Part shown: positions 16,592 to 23,585 of the stretch, piece after piece
Numbering within the stretch: the first letter of the stretch is position 1
Layout: the number at the start of each line of letters is the position of its first letter
DNA from: an uncultured Solimonas sp.
Lineage (GTDB): Bacteria; Pseudomonadota; Gammaproteobacteria; Nevskiales; Nevskiaceae
Assembly (NCBI GenBank): GCA_946478985.1
Contig: CAMLDZ010000034.1
Location: 1-30,114 of the forward strand
DNA length: 30,114 nt
Direction of reading: 5' to 3'
The notes under the pieces: generated by a model
Databases searched by the model: none
What the model saw: only the letters and a program-made list of their open reading frames with translations
Told to the model about the DNA's origin: nothing
Translations under genes and position numbers: made by a program

Positions 16592-16893
16592 TGAAGACGG
16601 TGAAAAAAGTCGCGGCCGCGCGGCCAAGGCGGGCTCAAGGGCGCGTGATACTAGCAACGTCTGTCCCAAGTCCCAATGAGGGCCCCGCTGCCGCGGCCGC
16701 TGATGCGCAGCAGGGCCGGTGTATGATGCCGCTCGCTCCGGCGCGCGGCGTCGCGAGCGGACTTCCGAGGGATCGGCCCAGACCAGACGCTGGCGCCGGC
16801 GGAAGTCACCCAGGACCCGGCGCGACCGGCACGCTCGTGCATCGCGCCGCATCGAATCAGACGCAAGATCCAGTGAGTGGGCAGGGCTTTGAC
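16592..16893. promoter_or_regulatory. Divergent control region of the two pigment operons
   Basis: This 302-nt gap separates the first genes of the two operons and must hold both promoters unless they are read through from elsewhere. On the minus strand, TTGGGA (plus coordinates 16671-16676) and TAGTAT (16648-16653) are 17 nt apart, giving a leader of about 50 nt for the chorismatase gene. On the plus strand, TATGAT (16722-16727) is a possible -10 without a good -35. A perfect 12-bp palindrome GGCCGCGCGGCC (16614-16625) lies in the chorismatase leader. No terminator-like hairpin or small gene is evident. The plus ACP frame stays open upstream to an ATG at 16723, but that extension is Gly/Pro/Arg-rich and looks non-coding. 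Confidence 0.55.
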
Positions 16894-17172
16894 ATGACGG
16901 CACAAACCGCCGCCGAGCGCGAAATGGCGGAACTGTTGGTTTCTTCGCTGAGCCTCGAACACATCGACGCTGCCACCATCGATCCGGCCGCCTCGCTGTT
17001 CGGGCCGCAGGAAGGCGGCTGGGGCCTGGACTCGATCGACGCGCTGGAAATGGCGCTGGCGATCAAGCAGCACTACGGCGTCGAGTTGCGCTCCGAGGAC
17101 GAGGCGGTCAAGAACGGCTTTGCCTCGCTGCGCGCGCTGACCGAGCTGGTGACGTCGCGCCGCGTGGCGTAA
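16894..17172 (+). CDS. Acyl carrier protein, copy B
   Basis: A 92-residue ACP and first gene of the plus operon. The phosphopantetheine site is GWGLDSIDALEMAL with S47. It is more divergent from FabD-type housekeeping ACP than copy A, and resembles ApeE/ApeF or XanC carriers by the GGWGLDSIDALE context. The ATG at 16894 gives MTAQTAAERE; the RBS (GCAGGGC) is moderate. Next is the ApeG-like membrane protein after 19 nt. Likely carrier for the aryl starter loaded by the ligase two genes downstream. Confidence 0.92.
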   Translation: MTAQTAAEREMAELLVSSLSLEHIDAATIDPAASLFGPQEGGWGLDSIDALEMALAIKQHYGVELRSEDEAVKNGFASLRALTELVTSRRVA

Positions 17173-17191
17173 ACCTGGCACGCGCCGCTGC

Positions 17192-17803
17192 ATGAACAAG
17201 GCGCTGCCGATCCTGCTGGCGCTGGCCTATCCGCTGCTGCTGCACGCCAGCGTCATCTACGCCGATTCCCGCCTGGCCTTCGCCGCGCTCGCCTGCCTGA
17301 GCGCGGTGGCGCTGTATGTGCCGCTGGCGCAGCGGCGCGCCTGGGCCTGGCTGCTGCTGGGCGCGGTGCTCGCCGCGCTCGGCCTGCTGCAATCCAGCGG
17401 CCACGGTGCGGCGGCCTCTTATCTTCCGTCGCTGGCGATTCCGGCCGCGCTCGGCCTGCTGTTCGGCAGCAGCCTGCGGCCGGGCCGTGAGGCGCTGATC
17501 ACCGGCATCGCGCGCTTCGCGCGCAAGGCTCAGATGCCGGCGGAACTGGAACGCTACACGCGCCGGCTGACGCTGGTCTGGACCGGCATGTTCGCGCTGA
17601 TGTTCACGGTGGCGCTGCTGCTGATCGTGCTGCAGCAGTGGAGGCTGTGGTCGCTGGTCACCAACTTCATCAGCTATCTGCTCGTCGGCGCGCTGTTCTT
17701 CGTCGAGTACTGGTACCGCCGCTGGCGCTTTCCGCAGCACGAGCATGGCGGCTTCATCGAACACATCCGCACCGTCGCCACCGCACGCCGTCATGGCCAC
17801 TGA
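17192..17803 (+). CDS. ApeG-like (COG4648) integral membrane protein
   Basis: A 203-residue membrane protein with about six hydrophobic segments: LPILLALAYPLLLHASVIY, FAALACLSAVALYVPLA, WAWLLLGAVLAALGLL, YLPSLAIPAALGLLFG, then a cytosolic section with RREALITGIARFARK-like charges, LTLVWTGMFALMFTVALLLI and SLVTNFISYLLVGALFFVEY. COG4648 proteins lie between ACP and AMP-ligase genes in aryl polyene clusters, as here; their role is not established, though a membrane scaffold or transfer role is often assumed. Its end overlaps the ligase start by 11 nt. Confidence 0.85.
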   Translation: MNKALPILLALAYPLLLHASVIYADSRLAFAALACLSAVALYVPLAQRRAWAWLLLGAVLAALGLLQSSGHGAAASYLPSLAIPAALGLLFGSSLRPGREALITGIARFARKAQMPAELERYTRRLTLVWTGMFALMFTVALLLIVLQQWRLWSLVTNFISYLLVGALFFVEYWYRRWRFPQHEHGGFIEHIRTVATARRHGH

Positions 17804-19115
17804 ACCGCCGCAGACGCAGACGCAGACGCAGGCGCTGCCGCTGATCGCCGGCTTCGCCGCCGACGCACCGTTTGCGTGGCACGAGGGCCGACGGCTCACG
17901 CAGGGCGCCTTCGTCGCGCAGGCGCAGCGGCTCGCCGACGCGCTGCCGGACACCCCGTACCTGCTCAATCTCTGCGACGACCGCTACCGCTTCATGCTGG
18001 CTTTCGCCGCCGCCTGCCTGCGCGGGCAGACCAACCTGCTGCCGTCCGGCGCCAGCGCGGCGGCGATCGAGGCGGCGCGTGTGGCGTATCCGCAGTGCAC
18101 GCGCATCGACAATGCCCGTGTCGACGCCGCGCTGGCCGGCACCGGGGCCGGCGTCGCGGCCGCGGCGCCGCTGATCGACGCCCGGCACCCGGCCGCCGTG
18201 CTGTTCACCTCCGGCAGCACCGGCGCGCCGCAGGCGCAGGCCAAGCACTGGGCGGCGATGGCGGCGATAGGCGCGCACCTGCGCGCGCGCCTGCTGCCGG
18301 CCGGCGGCGCGCAGATCGTCGCCACGGTACCGCCGCAGCACATGTACGGCCTGGAGACGACGGTGCTGATGCCGCTGGCCGGGGCGGGCACCGTGCACGG
18401 CGGCCGGCCGTTCTTTCCGCAGGACGTCGCCCAGGCGCTGGCCGCCGTACCGGCGCCGCGGGTGCTGGTGACGACGCCGGTGCATCTGCGCGCGCTGATC
18501 GAATCGGGCACTGCGCTGCCGCCGCTGCAGTTCGTGCTGTCGGCGACCGCACCGCTGTCGGCCGAGCTGGCCGCGCGCATCGAACATGACTGGGCGGCGC
18601 CGGTCCACGAAATCTACGGCTGTACCGAGGCCGGCAGCATGGCGACGCGGCGCACCACCGCCGGTGCGCACTGGCAGCTGCTGTCCGGCCTGCGCCTGCG
18701 GCTCGAAGACGGCGCGGCGAGCGTCGAGGCCAGCCACTTGCCGGAGCCGGTGCCGCTGCAGGATCGCATCGAGGATGACGGCGCAGCCGGCTTCCGCCTG
18801 CTCGGCCGCAACGCCGATCTGCTCAAGGTCGCCGGCAAGCGCGCCTCGCTGAGCGAGCTGAGCGCGCGGCTGCTGGCGGTGCCGGGCGTGCAGGACGCGG
18901 TGATCTTCAGCGTCGGCGACGGCGAGGCGGCGCGGCCGGCGGCGCTGGTGGTGGCGCCGGATGTCCCGGAAGCCGTGATCCTGCAGGCGCTGGCCGCGCA
19001 GATCGACCCGGTGTTCCTGCCGCGGCCGCTGCGCCGCGTCGCGCAGTTGCCGCGCAACGAACTCGGCAAGCTGCCGCGCGCGCTGCTGCTGGAACTGCTG
19101 GAGCGGAGCCGATGA
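17793..19115 (+). CDS. ANL-family aryl:ACP ligase (XanA2/ApeH-like)
   Basis: A 440-residue adenylate-forming enzyme. Motifs in order: the phosphate loop LFTSGSTGAPQAQAKHW (the usual PKG Lys is displaced, as in the ApeH group), the aromatic pocket QHMYGLETT, EIYGCTEAGSMA, the hinge region NADLLKVAGKRASLSEL, and the C-terminal catalytic Lys in RNELGKLPRALL. In Xanthomonas XanA2 activates 3-hydroxybenzoate with ATP and transfers it to the ACP XanC; the same role is expected here with the ACP at 16894. It is shorter than typical acyl-CoA synthetases (about 500-550), consistent with the ApeH type. The ATG at 17793 lies inside the end of the ApeG-like gene. Right after the start, a CAGACG repeat encodes alternating Gln-Thr. 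Confidence 0.9.
   Translation: MATEPPQTQTQTQALPLIAGFAADAPFAWHEGRRLTQGAFVAQAQRLADALPDTPYLLNLCDDRYRFMLAFAAACLRGQTNLLPSGASAAAIEAARVAYPQCTRIDNARVDAALAGTGAGVAAAAPLIDARHPAAVLFTSGSTGAPQAQAKHWAAMAAIGAHLRARLLPAGGAQIVATVPPQHMYGLETTVLMPLAGAGTVHGGRPFFPQDVAQALAAVPAPRVLVTTPVHLRALIESGTALPPLQFVLSATAPLSAELAARIEHDWAAPVHEIYGCTEAGSMATRRTTAGAHWQLLSGLRLRLEDGAASVEASHLPEPVPLQDRIEDDGAAGFRLLGRNADLLKVAGKRASLSELSARLLAVPGVQDAVIFSVGDGEAARPAALVVAPDVPEAVILQALAAQIDPVFLPRPLRRVAQLPRNELGKLPRALLLELLERSR
17811..17834 (+). repeat. Hexanucleotide repeat in the ligase N-terminus
   Basis: Three exact copies of CAGACG plus one CAGGCG encode QTQTQTQA at residues 7-14 of the ligase. Unit length is a multiple of three, so copy-number change would not shift the frame. 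Confidence 0.85.
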
Positions 19116-19417
19116 GCCAGACACAGGAATACAGCTGCGACGATATCGTCGCCGCCGATCACCCCAGCCTGCCCGGCCACTTTCCGGGTGCGCCGATCGT
19201 GCCCGGCGTGCTGCTGCTGCAGCGCGCCGTCGCCGCTGCCAGCGCCGGCCGCGCGCTGAAGCTGGTGGCGGTACCCAACCTCAAGTTCGTCAACGCGCTG
19301 CTGCCGGACCAGCGCTTCAGTATCCGCTGGAGCTTCGACGGCCTGCGCTGCCGCTTCCGCTGTGACCGCCTCGACACGCCGCTGGCCCAGGGCGTGTTGT
19401 TGTTCGAAGCGCTCTGA
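19112..19417 (+). CDS. ApeI-like hotdog dehydratase subunit, copy B
   Basis: A short (101-residue) hotdog protein that starts in an ATGA overlap with the ligase stop. The loop LPGHFPGAPIVPGVLLLQRA matches the FabZ active-site loop with His present (H23) but Gln (Q37) in place of the catalytic Glu. The position, right after the ligase, is that of apeI in enterobacterial clusters, so this copy may be the true ApeI counterpart. It lacks the longer tail of copy A. It probably needs an ApeP-type partner; the plus operon supplies one as its last gene. Confidence 0.83.
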   Translation: MSQTQEYSCDDIVAADHPSLPGHFPGAPIVPGVLLLQRAVAAASAGRALKLVAVPNLKFVNALLPDQRFSIRWSFDGLRCRFRCDRLDTPLAQGVLLFEAL

Positions 19418-19463
19418 AATAAGTTTTCCTTCTCCCCATCGTGCTGTCTTTTCGAGATCGTTC

Positions 19464-20717
19464 ATGACCGATGTGCTGATCATTGGCGCCGGCCCGGCCG
19501 GCTCCACCGCGGCGGCTTTCCTGGTCCAGAAGGGCCTGCAGGTGCTGGTGCTGGAGCGGCAGAAGTTCCCGCGCTTCTCGGTCGGCGAGAGCATGCTGCC
19601 CGCCAGCATGCACTTCATCGAGAAGGCCGGGATGATGGAGGCGCTGATGTCGGCGAGCTTCCAGTACAAGGACGGCGCCGCGTTCCGCCACAACGGTCAG
19701 TACCACGAGTTCAACTTCTCGCAGAAGACCACACCGGGCTACGGCTGGACCTTCGAGGTGCCGCGTGACCAGTTCGACAAGATCCTGATCGACGAGGCCG
19801 AGCGCCAGGGCGCCGAGGTCCGCTACGAGGTGGAGATCGTCGCCGCCGATTTCACCGACGGCAAACCGCGCGTCACCGCGCGCAACAAGGACGGCAGCAC
19901 CGAGGTCTTCCATCCGCAGTTCGTGCTCGACGCCAGCGGCTTCGGCCGCACCCTGCCGCGCCTGCTCGATCTGGAAAAGCCCTCGGCGTTTCCGGCGCGC
20001 GCAGCGCTGTTCACTCAGGTTTACGACCACATCCCGTCCGGGGCCTTCGACCGCCAGAAGATCCTGGTGACGATCCACCCGACGCGCTTCGATGTCTGGT
20101 ACTGGGTGATCCCGTTCTCCAATGGCCGCGTGTCGATGGGCGTGGTCGCGCCGGACGATTTCCTGCAGAAATATCCGGGCACGCCGGAAGAGCGGCTGTG
20201 GAAGCTGGTCGGCGAGGTGCCGGACCTGCAGGATCTGCTCAAGCACGCCAGGCCGGCCAATCCGGTCACCGAGGCGCGCGGCTACGCCGCCAACGTCAAG
20301 TCGCTGCACGGCCCGGGCTGGGCGCTGCTCGGCAATGCCGCGGAGTTTCTCGACCCGGTGTTCTCGTCGGGCGTCTGCATCGCCATGAAGTCGGCCGATC
20401 TGGCCGCCGAAGTCCTCGCCCGGCAGTTCAAGGGCGAGGCGGTGGACTGGCAGAAAGAGTTTGCCGAACCGCTGCAGGTCGGCGTCGACACCTTCCGCGG
20501 CTTCGTCGAGAGCTGGTACGACGGCAGCCTCGCGCAGATCTTCTTCCACCCCCGCAAGCATCCAAAGATCCTGCGCATGATCTGCGCGGTGCTCGCCGGC
20601 TACGGCTGGGACCGCAACAATCCCTATGTCGGTGTCGGCAAGCGCAAGCTGGTGGCGCTGGCCGAGTCCTGCCGCCAGGGCCACAGCATGGCGGCCGAAC
20701 CGGCGCTGCTGGATTAG
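19464..20717 (+). CDS. FAD-dependent halogenase-like oxidoreductase, copy B
   Basis: A 417-residue flavoprotein collinear with copy A (8480-9712) without gaps over at least the first 220 residues. It has GAGPAGS (8-14), FPRFSVGESML (35-45), K69 in FQYKDGAAF, WYWVIP (212-217, the WxWxIP halogenase motif) and LLGNAAEFLDPVFSSGV. It should thus be an FADH2-dependent halogenase of phenolic substrates, or an oxidase derived from one. I chose the ATG at 19464 since the protein then starts MTDVLIIGAG as does copy A; the longer frame from 19362 would overlap the preceding gene. It follows a 46-nt gap with only a weak RBS (CGAGA). Confidence 0.86.
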   Translation: MTDVLIIGAGPAGSTAAAFLVQKGLQVLVLERQKFPRFSVGESMLPASMHFIEKAGMMEALMSASFQYKDGAAFRHNGQYHEFNFSQKTTPGYGWTFEVPRDQFDKILIDEAERQGAEVRYEVEIVAADFTDGKPRVTARNKDGSTEVFHPQFVLDASGFGRTLPRLLDLEKPSAFPARAALFTQVYDHIPSGAFDRQKILVTIHPTRFDVWYWVIPFSNGRVSMGVVAPDDFLQKYPGTPEERLWKLVGEVPDLQDLLKHARPANPVTEARGYAANVKSLHGPGWALLGNAAEFLDPVFSSGVCIAMKSADLAAEVLARQFKGEAVDWQKEFAEPLQVGVDTFRGFVESWYDGSLAQIFFHPRKHPKILRMICAVLAGYGWDRNNPYVGVGKRKLVALAESCRQGHSMAAEPALLD

Positions 20718-20728
20718 AAGCACTCGAC

Positions 20729-21622
20729 ATGGCGCAGTCCTGGGAACGCCAGCGCGAGCGCGGCTCGTGGCTGGCGATGGCAACGCTGCTGTGGATCGCG
20801 CGGACTTTCGGCCGCCCGGTCGGCCGGCTGCTGCTGTACCCGATCAGCGCCTATTTCCTGCTGACCGCGGCGCCGGCGCGGCGCGCCTCGCGCAGCTACC
20901 TGCGCCGCGTGCTCGGCCGCGAGCCGGGCTGGCGCGATCTGGCGCGGCATTTCTTCTGCTTCGCGGCGGTCTCGCTGGACCGGCTGTTCTGGCTGATCGG
21001 CGCCGGCAAGCAGCCGCGCGTGACGCCGCACCGGCCGCCGGAAGTGCACCGCGCCCAGCACAGCGGCGGCTGCCTGATCCTGGTCGCGCACCACGGCTCG
21101 TTCGAGATCCGCCACGACCCCAGCAGCACGCAGCATGAAGTGCCGCTGCGCATCGTCCTGGACCGCTCGCACAACCGCAGGTTCACGCAGTTGCTGGAAC
21201 ACAGTAATCCGGACATTGCCCGCTCGGTGATCGACGCCGCACAGGACGGCCCTTCGCTGATGCTTGAGATCAAGCAGGCGCTCGATGCCGGCTCGATGAT
21301 CGGCCTGATGGCCGACCGCGTGCGTGAGAATGAGCGCGCCGTCACCGTCGATTTCCTCGGTGGCCAGGCGCGGCTGCCGGCGCTGCCGTGGATTCTCGCC
21401 GGCGTGCTGCAGGTACCGGTGGTGATCGGCTTTGGCCTGTACCGCGGCGGCAGGCAGTACGATGCGCACTTCGAGCTGCTGGCCGAGCGCGTCGAACTGC
21501 CGCGCGGCAAGCGCGACGCCGCCGTGCGGCAGTACGCGCAACGCTACGCCGACCGTCTGGCGCATTACGTCAAGGATGCGCCGTACAACTGGTTCAACTT
21601 CTACGATTTCTGGATGAAATGA
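20729..21622 (+). CDS. LpxL/HtrB-family acyltransferase
   Basis: A 297-residue acyltransferase of the lipid A late-acylation family. The HX4E motif is visible as AHHGSFEIRH, followed by LRIVLDRSHNRRF and IGLMADRVRENERAV, and the C-terminal APYNWFNFYDFW is typical for the short pigment-cluster relatives (HtrB-like proteins normally have an N-terminal membrane helix; here GRLLLYPISAYFLLTAA). It probably moves an acyl chain, plausibly the aryl polyene itself, from ACP to a membrane acceptor. The ATG at 20729 follows the flavoprotein by 11 nt; the end overlaps the ketosynthase start as ATGA. Confidence 0.88.
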   Translation: MAQSWERQRERGSWLAMATLLWIARTFGRPVGRLLLYPISAYFLLTAAPARRASRSYLRRVLGREPGWRDLARHFFCFAAVSLDRLFWLIGAGKQPRVTPHRPPEVHRAQHSGGCLILVAHHGSFEIRHDPSSTQHEVPLRIVLDRSHNRRFTQLLEHSNPDIARSVIDAAQDGPSLMLEIKQALDAGSMIGLMADRVRENERAVTVDFLGGQARLPALPWILAGVLQVPVVIGFGLYRGGRQYDAHFELLAERVELPRGKRDAAVRQYAQRYADRLAHYVKDAPYNWFNFYDFWMK

Positions 21623-22797
21623 CGCCGCTGCAGATTCGCGCCTACACCGTCAGCTCGGCGCTCGGCCGCGGGCTGGCCGCGCACCGCCACGCCCTGGAGC
21701 AGGGCCGTACCGGCCTTGCGCGCAAGGCTTTCGACCGTTGCGAGCTGGACTGCTGGATCGGCGAGGTCGACGGCCTGGATACGCCGCTGCAGGGCGGCTG
21801 GGCCGAATGGGATTGCCGCAACAACCGGCTGGCGGTGCTGGGACTCGATCAGGACGGCTTCCGCGATGCGGTGGCCGCCGCCGTCGCCCGCCACGGCGCG
21901 GCGCGCATCGGCGTGTTCGTCGGCACCAGCACCTCGGGCATCTTCAGTACCGAGCTGGCCTACCGGCAGATCGACGCCGACGGCCGCCTGCCGGCCGCCT
22001 ACCAGTACCGCACCACGCACAACCCGCACGCCGCCGCCGAGTTCGTGCGCCTGCAGCTGGGCCTCGACAATGTCGCGATCGCCATCTGCACGGCCTGCTC
22101 GTCGAGCGCCAAGGTGTTCGCCGCCGCGCAGCGCGCGATCGCCGCCGGCCTTTGCGACGCCGCCGTGGTCGGCGGTGTCGACTCGCTGTGCCTGACCACG
22201 CTGTACGGCTTCAACTCGCTGCAGCTGATCGCCGACGACATCTGCCGCCCCGCGGACGCGGCGCGGCGCGGCATTTCGATCGGCGAGGCTGCCGGCTTTG
22301 CGCTGCTCGACGGCGCGGCTTCGGGCGGCGCGCTGGCGCTGCTCGGCTACGGCGAGTCGTCCGACGCCTACCACATGTCGGCGCCCGATCCGCAGGGCCG
22401 CGGCGCGCAGGCGGCGATGCGCGAGGCGCTGCGCCGCGCGCAGCTGCAGCCCGAGCAGATCGGCTACATCAACCTGCACGGCACGGCGACGCCGGCCAAT
22501 GACGCCAGCGAGGATCAGGCCGTGATGGGCGTGTTCGGCGCCGGCACGCCGTGCAGCTCGACCAAGGGCTACACCGGCCACACGCTCGGCGCCGCCGGCA
22601 TCGTCGAGGCGGCGATCTCGCTGCTGGCGGTCGAGCACGGCCTGCTGCCGGCGTCGATCACCACGCGCGACAAGGACCCGGCGATCCGCGCCGATATCCT
22701 GCTGGCGCCACTGCGCCGCGAGATCGGCGCGGCGCTGTCGAACTCCTTCGGCTTCGGCGGCAACAACGCCAGCCTGGTGCTGGGGCGCGCGGCATGA
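21619..22797 (+). CDS. Beta-ketoacyl-ACP synthase (ApeO-type KS)
   Basis: A 392-residue condensing enzyme with all catalytic residues: C160 in CTACSSSAK, H287 in LHGTATPAND and H321 in KGYTGHTLGAAG, plus the C-terminal NSFGFGGNNASL. The N-terminal region lacks the usual VVVTG start and instead begins MTPLQIRAYTVSSALGRG, as in ApeO-like synthases. It overlaps by ATGA both the acyltransferase before it and the CLF-like gene after it, so KS and CLF are probably made in equal amounts. In characterised systems an ApeO-type KS forms a heterodimer with an ApeC-type CLF and extends the polyene. Confidence 0.92.
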   Translation: MTPLQIRAYTVSSALGRGLAAHRHALEQGRTGLARKAFDRCELDCWIGEVDGLDTPLQGGWAEWDCRNNRLAVLGLDQDGFRDAVAAAVARHGAARIGVFVGTSTSGIFSTELAYRQIDADGRLPAAYQYRTTHNPHAAAEFVRLQLGLDNVAIAICTACSSSAKVFAAAQRAIAAGLCDAAVVGGVDSLCLTTLYGFNSLQLIADDICRPADAARRGISIGEAAGFALLDGAASGGALALLGYGESSDAYHMSAPDPQGRGAQAAMREALRRAQLQPEQIGYINLHGTATPANDASEDQAVMGVFGAGTPCSSTKGYTGHTLGAAGIVEAAISLLAVEHGLLPASITTRDKDPAIRADILLAPLRREIGAALSNSFGFGGNNASLVLGRAA

Positions 22798-23585
22798 TCG
22801 AGCTGCAGCTGCTGTCGATCGGTCTGGCCGCGCCCGGCCTTGCCAGCTGGGAACAGGCGCTGCCGGTGCTGCGCGGCGAGGCCGCGTTCGCGCCCAGCGA
22901 GCTGGCGCCCTATGCGCCGCAGCTGCTGCCGCCCAACGAGCGACGCCGCGCGCAGCCCGCGGTGCGCCAGGCCTTCCGCGCCGCCGAGGCGGCCTGCGCC
23001 GGCCGCGATGCCTCGCAGCTGGCGACGGTGTTCGCCAGTTCCGACGGCGATCTGTCGATCCTCAACCGCATCTGCACGACCGTGCTGCAGCCGCCCTGCG
23101 CGGTGTCGCCGACCGACTTCCACAACTCGGTGCACAACGCCGCCGCCGGCTACTGGGGCATCGCCACCGGCGCGCGTGCGCCGTCGACGACCATCGCCGG
23201 TTATGACGAGTCGTTCGCGCTGGGCCTGCTCGAAGCCGGCCTGCAGGTACAGGCCGAACAGACACCGGTGCTGCTGGTCGCCTTCGACGTGCCGGCGCCG
23301 GAGCCGATGCGTGGGGCGCGCTCGGCGGCGCTGCCGGCCAGCTGCGCGCTGTGGCTGAGGCCGCCGGCCGGCGATGGCGCCATCGATGACGCGCTCGCCA
23401 CGCTGCGCCTGAGCGTCGCCAGCGCAGCCGACAGCCGTCTCGATGACGCGGCGCTGGAGGCGCAGCGCCTGGCCAATCCGGTGCTGCGGGCGCTGCCGCT
23501 GCTGCAGTTGCTGGCGCGCGGCGCGCGCGGCCGCGTCAGCCTGCCGCTCGGCGGCGGCCGCGGTCTCGTGGTCGACACTCTGTGA
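22794..23585 (+). CDS. Ketosynthase-like chain-length factor (ApeC-type, no active-site Cys)
   Basis: A 263-residue protein with only the N-terminal half of a ketosynthase fold (PF13723-like). The characteristic stretch is SPTDFHNSVHNAAAGYWGIA then STTIAGYDESFALGLLEAG. No Cys stands in the nucleophile position (the STTIAG segment replaces TACSS), and the two catalytic His motifs are absent, so it cannot condense by itself. This fits a chain-length factor that pairs with the KS encoded just upstream; ApeC is the characterised example. ATGA overlap with KS; its TGA overlaps the GTG of the next gene. Confidence 0.87.
   Translation: MIELQLLSIGLAAPGLASWEQALPVLRGEAAFAPSELAPYAPQLLPPNERRRAQPAVRQAFRAAEAACAGRDASQLATVFASSDGDLSILNRICTTVLQPPCAVSPTDFHNSVHNAAAGYWGIATGARAPSTTIAGYDESFALGLLEAGLQVQAEQTPVLLVAFDVPAPEPMRGARSAALPASCALWLRPPAGDGAIDDALATLRLSVASAADSRLDDAALEAQRLANPVLRALPLLQLLARGARGRVSLPLGGGRGLVVDTL

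Noticed and set aside
16723..16893. 57-codon N-terminal extension of the plus-operon ACP
   Set aside because: The frame is open but the sequence is Gly/Pro/Arg-rich and unlike any ACP leader; the ATG at 16894 gives a normal ACP length.
17754..19124. 456-codon minus-strand ORF opposite the ligase
   Set aside because: Same length and nearly the same span as the ligase frame on the other strand, but no motifs; the ligase has all ANL signatures.
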